A stretch of 44,730 bases of DNA from Planctomycetota bacterium (GTDB lineage: Bacteria > Planctomycetota > JAPUJT01), in assembly GCA_027296055.1 (NCBI GenBank), contig JAPUJT010000186.1:1-44730 (forward strand), in the 5' to 3' direction. The notes below the pieces were generated by a model that ran no database searches, was not told the DNA's origin, and saw only the letters and a list, made by a program, of their open reading frames with translations. The translations under genes were made by a program, and so were the position numbers. This document shows, piece by piece, positions 16,129 to 23,412 of the stretch (position 1 is its first letter; every line of letters begins with the position of its first letter).

Positions 16129-16536
16129 ATGAACCAGCTCACGGAGATATTCGGAGATGTTATCAGCTCCTACAGCCGGGCACAGGCTATCGAGGATGGC
16201 GTGCTCGTGGATCTCATGCAGGGGGAGACCGCGCAGCTAGTTCGAGAGGCCGGCTTCAAGTTCCCGATCGCCATGACGACGGCTGCATTCTCGGAGGCCG
16301 TCGCGCCTATCGACGGGGAGCTGCCCGAAGGGCAAGACCTAAAGGGCCGGCTGTGGGATGTCCTGATGGTGTTGAAGCATGCCATCCGGGTGTCGTCGAA
16401 CGGCCAGGAGATCCGTTTCAAGGTCCTCGTCTACCGGGGCAATGGGAAGTCGGAGACGGTCGAGCTGAAATCCTTGTGTGGCCCCGGTGACAACATGGAG
16501 CCGGTGATAACGATCATGCTGACCCAGGAGGATTGA
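16129..16536 (+). CDS. DUF6573 family protein
   Basis: 135 residues. The order of motifs SYSRAQAIEDGVLVDL, AREAGFKFPIAMTTA, LKGRLWDVLMVLKHAIR and LKSLCGPGDNMEPVITIML matches the DUF6573 family as I know it, a small soluble protein common on plasmids, phages and integrative elements beside ArdC-like genes. Its molecular role is unknown. The ATG at 16129 follows AGAGAGAGGA. It follows the orphan clamp tail by 68 bases and its stop overlaps or nearly touches the serine-recombinase remnant. Confidence 0.75.
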   Translation: MNQLTEIFGDVISSYSRAQAIEDGVLVDLMQGETAQLVREAGFKFPIAMTTAAFSEAVAPIDGELPEGQDLKGRLWDVLMVLKHAIRVSSNGQEIRFKVLVYRGNGKSETVELKSLCGPGDNMEPVITIMLTQED

Positions 16537-16538
16537 CC

Positions 16539-16823
16539 TTGTTTAAAGAGGCCCACCGAGCAGGCTTGATCGAAAAGGTCCACCGGGCGAGACTGTTTGC
16601 GCTCCCGCTTGGGGGTAGCCCATCAGGGCTGCCGGATGAGCCTGGGCGGGGGCGCTTTTCCCCACATGAGAACAACTCTCAGGAGAATGGCCGGCGACTC
16701 GGCTACCTATCCATCGCCAGGACCTTGAACGAAGAGGCACGGCCGACGCGGAACGGCCGACTCTGGCGCGGCGAAACGGTAAGGGGAATCGTAGCCAGGT
16801 CATTCCCGGCCATGCAGCAGTAG
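16539..16823 (+). pseudogene. serine-recombinase C-terminal remnant
   Basis: A TTG at 16539, seven bases after AGGAGG, opens about 94 codons. The last 35 or so (GYLSIARTLNEEARPTRNGRLWRGETVRGIVAR) match the end of the Recombinase domain of large serine recombinases (usual form: IARELNxxGxPTRxGxxWxxxTVRxIL). There is no catalytic resolvase domain with its Ser nucleophile anywhere nearby. It is either a decayed recombinase or a small protein reusing its DNA-binding segment; the good ribosome binding site leaves the second option open. Confidence 0.5.
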
Positions 16824-17062
16824 AGGCCATCCGGTCTAGAAGGTGGGACGGGGCCCGGGTCGTCACCGACTCCATCCCTTAGAGGGCAGAGGAGTTGAGG
16901 CCCTAATTCAGCCTCTAGGATGTATTTTCGCGAAATGTTCCCCAGCCCACCCACTTTTGGTGTCTTCATCTAGGTCGAGCAATTGCTCGCCTCACCATAA
17001 GGAGCCAGGCGTTCAGCTTGGCCGATCAGAGAAGGTGGACAACCCAAGAAAGGAGGCTATCT

Positions 17063-17521
17063 GTGTTCAGACAGCGAAGCGCTGCCCTACTGAGTTTCGG
17101 GGCATGCCTAATTCTAGGACTCACGATGGGCTGCACACTCCTCGCGAAGGCGCCCGATGAGGAGCCCGGTGCCCACTTGCCGAAGGGAGCAGAGTGTCGA
17201 GGTAAATTGGACCATTCCATGCCTGTTAACTTCGAGTATGCGACCATAACCCCTGCGACCAAAGACACAGAATGCCCAGACCCGACGGGAGGAAACGTCG
17301 GAGACGCGATCAATCATGCAATCGACGAGTTCGACAAGGCGGCGGGGAAGTACTGCGAAAAGGGAACGCCCTGTGAACCTCCAGCAAGTTGCAAGCCCAC
17401 GGTCACGGATCTAAGCACCAAGCAGACTGGAACCAAGAAGAAATTCAACGCGCAGACAAACACTCTCAAGTGCTTTGTCACTATTGAGGTAAAGGGCAAG
17501 ATTACCTGCACCTGCAAATAG
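17063..17521 (+). CDS. cysteine-rich lipoprotein
   Basis: 152 residues starting at GTG 17063, chosen because AAAGGAGG lies just upstream and because it yields a clean signal sequence ending in a lipobox (LTMGC). The mature protein has eight further cysteines, including ECRG, YCEKGTPCEPPASC, KCFV and a terminal TCTCK. Paired cysteines in an exported protein suggest disulfides. It has no recognised domain. It is flanked by non-coding DNA and has no operon partner. The C-terminal C-x-C ending recalls the exported Cys-rich protein at 6375-6749 (CGCWF), although the two otherwise do not look alike. Confidence 0.65.
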   Translation: MFRQRSAALLSFGACLILGLTMGCTLLAKAPDEEPGAHLPKGAECRGKLDHSMPVNFEYATITPATKDTECPDPTGGNVGDAINHAIDEFDKAAGKYCEKGTPCEPPASCKPTVTDLSTKQTGTKKKFNAQTNTLKCFVTIEVKGKITCTCK

Positions 17522-17775
17522 AGCGTAGTCTCAAACGCCTTCGCTTCCACGTGCGGATGGTCAAGGATAGCCTGGGCGGGAACCACTCTGACACGCATCC
17601 TTGCCGCAGGAGCTGCGGTCGTCGCCCTTGGCCCCGACCTGCCGCCAACTTATTCGTTTCGACTCGGGCAGCCGAAATTGGACCGCCTGAGAGCGACGAG
17701 GTTCGACGTTCGAGACACCGCGAATGGTTTGGGTCGGCCGGATTTGAGGACTATCGGATGTGGCCAGATCGTTGC

Positions 17776-18351
17776 CTAGCCAGGTTCGAGAAGCGCCGCC
17801 AGCTCTAGCTTGCTTTCCTGCAGCACAGAGGGATCAACTCGAAGAGGCGCGGCAAGAGCCTGCGCCATCCGCGCAGAAAGACGATGACGGCGAAAAGCAT
17901 ATTCGATCGCTGAAAGGCTGACACCACCGAAGCTGGCCAGATCACCCTGGCTGAACCCGCGCATGAGCGCCAACGCCTCGAGTGGCCAGCAACTCGCCTT
18001 CGCCACGATAATGGCACCAGCCTGCAATTCCTTTCCCGTTCCGTTCATTCTCCGCTTCCCCTTCCTTGCCAAAAGTCGAGCTGCAACAGGGCACACCGCC
18101 AAACTCAACTCGGCCGTCGGCGGCCGGACAGGCTCAGGCCCGCGCAGGCGCTTCGGTAGACGCCCCCACAAATCGAGCGCCAACAGATAGGCGACATATA
18201 CGGTAACGGCTTGGAATTCGTCCCCTGCCCCTATCTCGAACGGGTCCGGACGTCTCCCGTATCGAGAACCCCACGAGCCGCCCGCCGGCTTCGCCCGCGT
18301 CGTTCGCTGGTATCGAGCCGCGCCGCTCGGATCACTTCCAGGCCCGATCAA
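17776..18351 (-). CDS. XRE-like helix-turn-helix protein
   Basis: 191 residues in the longest form. The C-terminal part (about residues 125-180: LALMRGFSQGDLASFGGVSLSAIEYAFRRHRLS) reads as a lambda-repressor-type HTH. The ATG at 18351 overlaps the stop of the upstream gene (ATGA), which favours the long form; an internal ATG at 18048 with AAGCGGAG upstream would give a 90-residue HTH-only protein. The N-terminal half has no recognised fold. It is the only minus-strand operon of the element core and could be its transcriptional regulator. Start choice is uncertain. Confidence 0.5.
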   Translation of the reverse strand: MIGPGSDPSGAARYQRTTRAKPAGGSWGSRYGRRPDPFEIGAGDEFQAVTVYVAYLLALDLWGRLPKRLRGPEPVRPPTAELSLAVCPVAARLLARKGKRRMNGTGKELQAGAIIVAKASCWPLEALALMRGFSQGDLASFGGVSLSAIEYAFRRHRLSARMAQALAAPLRVDPSVLQESKLELAALLEPG

Positions 18352-18638
18352 GCTCTGTCCATCGATGAGTTGTGCTTCAGAAGCGCCGCGCAGACCTGGC
18401 TAGGATCAGGGGCCAAGACGCGGCGTGACCCGAAGACCTCAAGCGAAATGGGTGGCAGCGGTGGAAACGCCTCCACCCCATGGCGTGAATTCCGGCCATT
18501 CCCGGCTGGGACGAGCCGGCCCGACTCGACGGCTTTCAGGGCCTCGAGAGCCCGCCGATCTCGCTCTGCACGCTGAAGGCCGCCGCGTGAGCGATCGCCG
18601 TCGGTGAGGATGTGTCGTTGGCCAGCTTCCCATGCCAT
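18348..18638 (-). CDS. unknown 96-aa protein coupled to HTH gene
   Basis: 96 residues, basic, no recognised domain. A helical N-terminal region (GLQRAERDRRALEALKAVES) is followed by a Pro-rich middle (FPPLPPISLEVFG). GAGGGGGG precedes the ATG at a somewhat long distance. The stop overlaps the start of the HTH gene, and this coupling is the main reason to accept it. Base composition alone does not separate it from a chance frame. Confidence 0.4.
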   Translation of the reverse strand: MAWEAGQRHILTDGDRSRGGLQRAERDRRALEALKAVESGRLVPAGNGRNSRHGVEAFPPLPPISLEVFGSRRVLAPDPSQVCAALLKHNSSMDRA

Positions 18639-19056
18639 GAGCCTGGGACCCCCCTCATGGAGCCTACTTAGTGTCTCGCTGACACGGCTCTAGCATAGCG
18701 GAGACGTCGGACACGCGCCACGATATTTCGTTGTTTCAGACCTTCCCCCCGTTCGAAAACCGTCCCTCGTGCCTGGTTGGGCACAAGTTCGAGAGAGCGC
18801 CGTCCCATTCAGAGCGGGGCATCCCCTGTTGCTCGGGATTATCCCCTCAGTCGGAGGAGCGATTTATACTAATCGCGAGGAATGGAGTGTTTGAAACTCG
18901 TCGACTGGGCCGAGATGGGCGTGACGGCTATGCTCTCGTGATAGTCGAGCAGGCGCTTCACGTCACCCGGTTTGTCCTTCTCCGGAGCAGAGGTGGACCA
19001 CGCGGGACGCCAGCGATCTGACGGGGTGGGGTGGTGGGAATCCATAAGGAAGTGGG
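18639..19056. other. intergenic region between divergent element genes
   Basis: About 420 bases between the minus-strand HTH pair and the 385-aa gene on the plus strand. Frames on either strand lack start signals. The region should hold promoters for both directions, and a TATACT at 18865-18870 is a candidate -10 for the plus-strand gene. No repeat or RNA gene was recognised. Confidence 0.35.
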
Positions 19057-20214
19057 ATGCCGGGATTAAAGACCGAGGACCATCCGATCGGGCCAATAGC
19101 AGACGCCTTTTCCGAATACGCCCAGCGCAAGTTTCCTGAGAAGGAATGGCCACGAGCGGCCCAGACCATCTATCGAGGCTTGATAGACTACGAGCCGGAC
19201 CTCACGCCGTTCGATTCGGTCGAGGAACTTCTCGCTCAAGCCGTTCGGACGTTCGGGCGGAAGCGGAAATGGCCGAAGGGAGTTGTCCCCCTACTTCGCC
19301 GGTGGCTGAAGACGCTTCCTTCCCCGCCTCTTCAGCGCCGCGATGTGTGTATCCTCGCGGCAAGGGCCGCGACGGTGTGGGACCTGCGCAGTCAGCCTCC
19401 GACGGAGCCTTGCGACCTCATCGAAAGGGCATACATCCAGACGGGAGAGACTCTTCCAGCTCTCTGGGGAATCGTCCCCCAGATTGGTGAGGTTTTCGGA
19501 CCCGATCCAATGAGCGCCTACGCGACGTATTTCGTAACTGCTCAGATGTTCATCTTCGATGAGGGTACTCGATCTGCTCTGCTCGGGGCGGCTCGCGTGG
19601 AGGCATGGCAGACGGCCATTGCCGAAGGGATCATTGAATGGCTGTTCCCGAGGGAGCGGATCAAGAGGGGCCTCTATTTGGCTCGCCGAAACACGACGCC
19701 TGGCCGAGATCCTCAGACTCCCTGGGATGATCTCCTGCAGTACTGGTGGACTGAGGCTATCAAGCCGGGCCGCCCCGTCCTTGGACCGGACGGCTTCGGC
19801 GTTGATCCGCGTTACGTCGCCTCGGCGATACGGAAGACCGAGGGCAATGAGAAGCTCACCGGGGCCCGTGTCAATCGCAGAACGGGAGTGATCAAACTTG
19901 CCCCGACTCTCGAGGTGTTGGGAATCACCCCCGACGCCCTCGAAGCAGATTCCTCACGGACGGCCATGGACTCGGAGTCCGGCGCCGCCGTTGCCGCGTA
20001 TTTCACAAAAGAGCTGAAGCGGATAAAGTCCCTCAAGGACGGCGCGGAGCGACGCGCCGGAAAGCGCCAGCTCTGGGAGATATTCGGTCTTCTCAAGCAA
20101 CCCACGTATGAAGAGCTGGAGTCCGAGAATCCGAGGGTCTCTATCGGCGACATCCGCGGAGCCGAGAGAAGACTCCGCAACTGCTGGCGGGAAGCCCTCA
20201 AGAAGTTTGCATAA
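19057..20214 (+). CDS. unknown 385-aa element protein
   Basis: A soluble, mostly helical protein of 385 residues. The N-terminal third has the segment AFSEYAQRKFPEKEWPRAAQTIYRGLIDY and a basic stretch (FGRKRKWPKG). The middle has several Trp-containing helices. The C-terminal 90 residues are strongly charged and helical (FTKELKRIKSLKDGAERRAGKRQ). No catalytic motif or known family was recognised. It stands upstream of two excisionase-like proteins and the primase on the same strand, which suggests a role in element regulation or replication. Its lack of similarity to anything I know makes it a candidate for an undescribed element protein. Confidence 0.65.
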   Translation: MPGLKTEDHPIGPIADAFSEYAQRKFPEKEWPRAAQTIYRGLIDYEPDLTPFDSVEELLAQAVRTFGRKRKWPKGVVPLLRRWLKTLPSPPLQRRDVCILAARAATVWDLRSQPPTEPCDLIERAYIQTGETLPALWGIVPQIGEVFGPDPMSAYATYFVTAQMFIFDEGTRSALLGAARVEAWQTAIAEGIIEWLFPRERIKRGLYLARRNTTPGRDPQTPWDDLLQYWWTEAIKPGRPVLGPDGFGVDPRYVASAIRKTEGNEKLTGARVNRRTGVIKLAPTLEVLGITPDALEADSSRTAMDSESGAAVAAYFTKELKRIKSLKDGAERRAGKRQLWEIFGLLKQPTYEELESENPRVSIGDIRGAERRLRNCWREALKKFA

Positions 20215-20286
20215 GCCCTCCTCTCAGGCCACTTCCAATCTTTCCGAGATTTCCTAACAAATCGCCCCGCCCCGTTGCTTTAGGGG

Positions 20287-20568
20287 ATGATGGGCGAGAA
20301 CACACACATTCAGGCTGCCATCGCGGCTACTCGGGCGGTCATCCTGCCCGAGATCCTAACCATCGAGGATCTATGCCGATTTCTGAATAAATCCCCATCC
20401 GCCTGCCGCCGCCTACTCAGAGAAGGTGCCATCCCTGGCCGGAAGGTCGGCCGACGCTGGTACGTATCCGACAAGGCCCTCCTACTGGCGCTTGCGCCCG
20501 AGTACGAGCAGACGCAACCACCTACGGCTAGGGGGCCCGTCCCTCTGCCGCGCCGGGAGGAGCCATGA
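20287..20568 (+). CDS. excisionase-like helix-turn-helix protein
   Basis: 93 residues with an excisionase/MerR-type winged HTH at about 18-62: LTIEDLCRFLNKSPSACRRLLREGAIPGRKVGRRWYVSDKAL. The I/LPGRKVGRRWYVS wing is characteristic. Such proteins bind near attachment sites to favour excision, or act as small regulators. The start ATG follows TAGGGG. Its stop overlaps the start of the next gene (ATGA), so the two HTH proteins are translationally coupled and made in fixed ratio. Confidence 0.75.
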   Translation: MMGENTHIQAAIAATRAVILPEILTIEDLCRFLNKSPSACRRLLREGAIPGRKVGRRWYVSDKALLLALAPEYEQTQPPTARGPVPLPRREEP

Positions 20569-20870
20569 GCGGCCGCTCGCGCGCCGATCACCTCCTCACA
20601 GCCGCCGCCGCTAGCGAGCTACTCTCGATCCACCCTAAGACTGCCGCCAAGAAGATGCGGGAGGGGCGCTTTGGTCCCATCGTGCGGTTTCCCGGGGGTG
20701 GCATCCGTATCCGCGCCAGCGTTCTCGGTCGCTGGATATCGGATCACGAGTACGTCGCCGAGCTGCGAGTACGAGGGCAGCCGAGGCCCAACATGTTGCT
20801 CGTAGAAGCTCTCAGCCGCCCGGCCCGCAAGCGCCGACGGCCTGGCCGCGGGCCGCCGAGGAAGAAGTAG
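20565..20870 (+). CDS. second excisionase-like helix-turn-helix protein
   Basis: 101 residues. The N-terminal half resembles the same HTH type as its neighbour (LLTAAAASELLSIHPKTAAKKMREGRFGPIVRFPGGGIRIRASVLGRWI), with an RFPGGGIRIR wing. The C-terminus is highly basic (RPARKRRRPGRGPPRKK) and would bind DNA non-specifically. Overlap with the upstream gene makes a coupled pair. One may act on att sites and the other on transcription; this division is speculation. Confidence 0.7.
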   Translation: MSGRSRADHLLTAAAASELLSIHPKTAAKKMREGRFGPIVRFPGGGIRIRASVLGRWISDHEYVAELRVRGQPRPNMLLVEALSRPARKRRRPGRGPPRKK

Positions 20871-20964
20871 CCGTCGTCACGGTGGCGATGGTGATCGAAT
20901 AGATACGACCCGGGGCAAGCCGACGGCGACAACCACGACCTGCCCCGACAGTAAGGTGGCAACG

Positions 20965-21165
20965 ATGGATATTCTACACACCGCGGCGACAGGCCGCACG
21001 CTGTCCCGCAGGGAAGTGCCTCCACCTTCGAGGCCGCGAAATGACCCGCCCTACCTCATCACGGACGAGCAGCTTCAGCGGCGGTATGGGCTCGTGCACA
21101 TCTCCGTACCGGTCATGGACATTCTCGCCCTGCTGTTCGGATTCGGCTCGGGAGGAGGGAAGTAG
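20965..21165 (+). CDS. small unknown protein upstream of primase
   Basis: 66 residues from ATG 20965 (GTG 20956 is an alternative giving 69). Sequence is basic and Pro-rich in the N-terminal half, with an ITDEQLQRRYGLVHISVPVMDILALLFGFGS end that is hydrophobic. It stops one base before the primase ATG. This tight junction is the main evidence; no domain was recognised. Confidence 0.45.
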   Translation: MDILHTAATGRTLSRREVPPPSRPRNDPPYLITDEQLQRRYGLVHISVPVMDILALLFGFGSGGGK

Positions 21166-23277
21166 ATGAAGGACAGCGAGATCATGGACGCGGCGTTGGA
21201 GTACGCCGAGAAACTGGGATGGCCGATTTTTCCATGCCACGGGATTACTGATGGTCGATGCACTTGCCCCGATCCCGCGTGCAGTTCTCCCGGTAAGCAC
21301 CCGCGTACGTCGCGGGGCTTCAAAGATGCGACCACGAACAAGACGCAGATCAGAAATTGGTGGAGTCGGTGGCCTGGCGCAAACCTCGGCGTCCCGACCG
21401 GCAAGGCCAGCGGCGTGAGCATACTCGATGTCGATCTCATGACAGGTGGCCTCGACACCCTCGACGATCTTGAGGAGGCCAACGGCTCAATCCCGCGGAC
21501 TGCTACAGCCGCGACCGGAGGAGGGGGAACACACTTCCTGTTCGACTGCACGGATCTCGACTGGCCGAACAGTGCCGGGAAGGTGGGACCCGGCCTCGAT
21601 GTCCGCGGATGTGGCGGCTATTTTGTCGCGCCTCCCAGCAGGCACAGTTCTGGCAGGGACTACCGATGGATGCACGCTCCCCTGGAGACTCCCCTTATCA
21701 GACCACCGGATTGGCTGCGAGAACTCGTCGAGCGCAACATGGGAAACGGAACACACCCAGCGCCTCCCACCGAGATCCATGACGGTACGATCCCCGAAGG
21801 CCAGCGGCATACGACGCTGACCAGCATTGCTGGTGCGCTTCGGTATCGGGGCCTCAACGCGCCGCAGATCGCGGCTCTGTTGCATGGGATCAACCAGGAA
21901 CACTGCCAGCCGCGCTTGCCTGAATCCCAGATAGATCGAATCGCCTCTGATATGGGTGACCGTCCACCGAAGGGGCCGACTTTCATCGCTTCCGTCGCAC
22001 CTACTGAGGGCGCGGACGTAGCTGAGAATTACCCGTGGCCCTCGGCACTCGCGGACGCCGCGTTCCACGGGCTGGCAGGGGATTTCGTTCGCGCCGTTCT
22101 TCCTGATACCGAATCAGATCCCGCGGCGCTCCTCTTTCAGTTCCTTAGCTTCTACGGCAACACCATCGGCGACGGTCCCCACTTCCGGGTGGAATCGACG
22201 CGGCACTCGGGGCGGATCTTCCTGTGCCTGGTGGGAGCGACGGCAATTGGCCGCAAAGGTACGGCCGAAGATAGAGTTCGCCAGATCTTCGAGTGGACCG
22301 TGCCGGACTGGGTGAGCAACTCCATTACCACGGGACTGTCTACCGGGGAGGGACTGATATTCCACGTACGCGATGAGGTACGAAAGCAGACGGAGGACAG
22401 CGAGGGCAACATCAAGGAGGTCCTGGTCGATGAGGGAGTCAGCGACAAGAGGCTCCTGGTGATCGAAACGGAGTTCGCCAAGGTCTTGCGGGTGATGGCA
22501 CGGGACACGAACACGCTGTCCGCGGTTCTCCGCTCCGCGTGGGACAGAGGTGATCTCCGAAGCATGACGAAGAGTTCGCCGTACCGTGCCACCGGAGCCC
22601 ACGTTTCAGTCATCGGCCATATCACGAAGGAGGAGCTGCTCCGGTTCATCAGCGAGACGGAGATGGCCAACGGTTTCGGAAACCGATTCCTGTGGCCGGT
22701 CGTCCGACGGTCGAAGCACCTGCCGCACGGAGGCATGGGCGTGGACGAGCCCGTGGTATACGCCATCGTAGAGAGGCTGCGGAAGGCCATCGATTTCGCC
22801 ACTGGGGCCGGTCAGGTTGCAAGGAGCCCCGAAGCGTCCAAGGCGTGGGAGACGATCTACATGGACCTGGAGCAGCCTCGGTTCGGCCTGGCGGGAGCCA
22901 TGCTGGCCAGAGCCGCCGCCCACGTCACGAGGCTGTCCTTCCTGTACGCCATGCTCGACTTGTCGCCTGTGATTCGGCCCGATCACCAGGATGCCGCACT
23001 GGCACTCTGGCGGTACAACGAGGAGAGCGTCCGCTACATATTCGGCACGAGGTTCGGTAGCCCCAAGGCAGACACCCTCCTGGCAGAGCTACAGCGCCGA
23101 GGAGCCGACGGCATGGACCGGCAGGACATGCAGGCCCTATTCAGTCGGCACGTCTCCCGTCACGAGTTGGACGCGGCCCTGAAGCTCCTGGAGGACAGCC
23201 AGGCGGCCATCTCCGGCAGGGAGGCCACCGGCGGCCGGAATCGGGAGGTCTGGCGAGCATCTAGGTATGCGACTTAA
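21166..23277 (+). CDS. bifunctional primase-polymerase with DUF3987-like C-terminal part
   Basis: 703 residues; GGGAGGAGGGAAG precedes the ATG. The N-terminal 190 residues are a Prim-Pol (archaeo-eukaryotic primase) domain. Landmarks are GKHPRTSRGFKDATT, the acidic metal site ILDVD (Asp88, Asp90), GGGGTHFLF with His123, and GLDVRGCGGYFVAPPS. A primase C-terminal helical segment follows (IPEGQRHTTLTSIAGALRYRG, about 220-275). The rest (about 290-700) resembles DUF3987: DFVRAVLPDTESDPAALLFQFLSFYGN, GATAIGRKGTAEDRV, LLVIETEFAKVLRVM. It should make primers, and perhaps unwind or load, at the element origin. It is the last gene of the replication unit. Together with the element clamp, it suggests semi-autonomous replication. 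Confidence 0.8.
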   Translation: MKDSEIMDAALEYAEKLGWPIFPCHGITDGRCTCPDPACSSPGKHPRTSRGFKDATTNKTQIRNWWSRWPGANLGVPTGKASGVSILDVDLMTGGLDTLDDLEEANGSIPRTATAATGGGGTHFLFDCTDLDWPNSAGKVGPGLDVRGCGGYFVAPPSRHSSGRDYRWMHAPLETPLIRPPDWLRELVERNMGNGTHPAPPTEIHDGTIPEGQRHTTLTSIAGALRYRGLNAPQIAALLHGINQEHCQPRLPESQIDRIASDMGDRPPKGPTFIASVAPTEGADVAENYPWPSALADAAFHGLAGDFVRAVLPDTESDPAALLFQFLSFYGNTIGDGPHFRVESTRHSGRIFLCLVGATAIGRKGTAEDRVRQIFEWTVPDWVSNSITTGLSTGEGLIFHVRDEVRKQTEDSEGNIKEVLVDEGVSDKRLLVIETEFAKVLRVMARDTNTLSAVLRSAWDRGDLRSMTKSSPYRATGAHVSVIGHITKEELLRFISETEMANGFGNRFLWPVVRRSKHLPHGGMGVDEPVVYAIVERLRKAIDFATGAGQVARSPEASKAWETIYMDLEQPRFGLAGAMLARAAAHVTRLSFLYAMLDLSPVIRPDHQDAALALWRYNEESVRYIFGTRFGSPKADTLLAELQRRGADGMDRQDMQALFSRHVSRHELDAALKLLEDSQAAISGREATGGRNREVWRASRYAT

Positions 23278-23340
23278 GCGACGAAAGCGACGAAAGGGCA
23301 TCCTGATGGAGGCTTTCGTCGCATAAGTCGCTTTCGTCGC
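23278..23340. repeat. inverted array of GCGACGAAAG units at the primase stop codon
   Basis: GCGACGAAAG occurs at 23278-23287 and 23287-23296, and its reverse complement CTTTCGTCGC at 23313-23322 and 23331-23340. The inner pair makes a 10-bp stem with a 16-base loop. The array starts right at the primase stop and lies between two convergent genes, so it may act as a bidirectional terminator. Short 9- to 10-base repeats like these at the ends of Prim-Pol genes could also be origin or att-related. Confidence 0.6.
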
Positions 23341-23412
23341 AGGACACTAGGGGTCTCCGTGGAATCGAGGAGTAGGGGAGTATCAGTCCGGGAGAAACCA
23401 CATTTCCCAGGC

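Noticed and set aside
18731..19153. Short frames on both strands before the 385-aa gene
   Set aside because: Overlapping, no ribosome binding sites and no motif; one overlaps the start of the 385-aa gene antisense.
23278..23340. Classical intrinsic terminator
   Set aside because: The stem is repeated and no U-run follows; kept as a repeat with only a possible terminator role.
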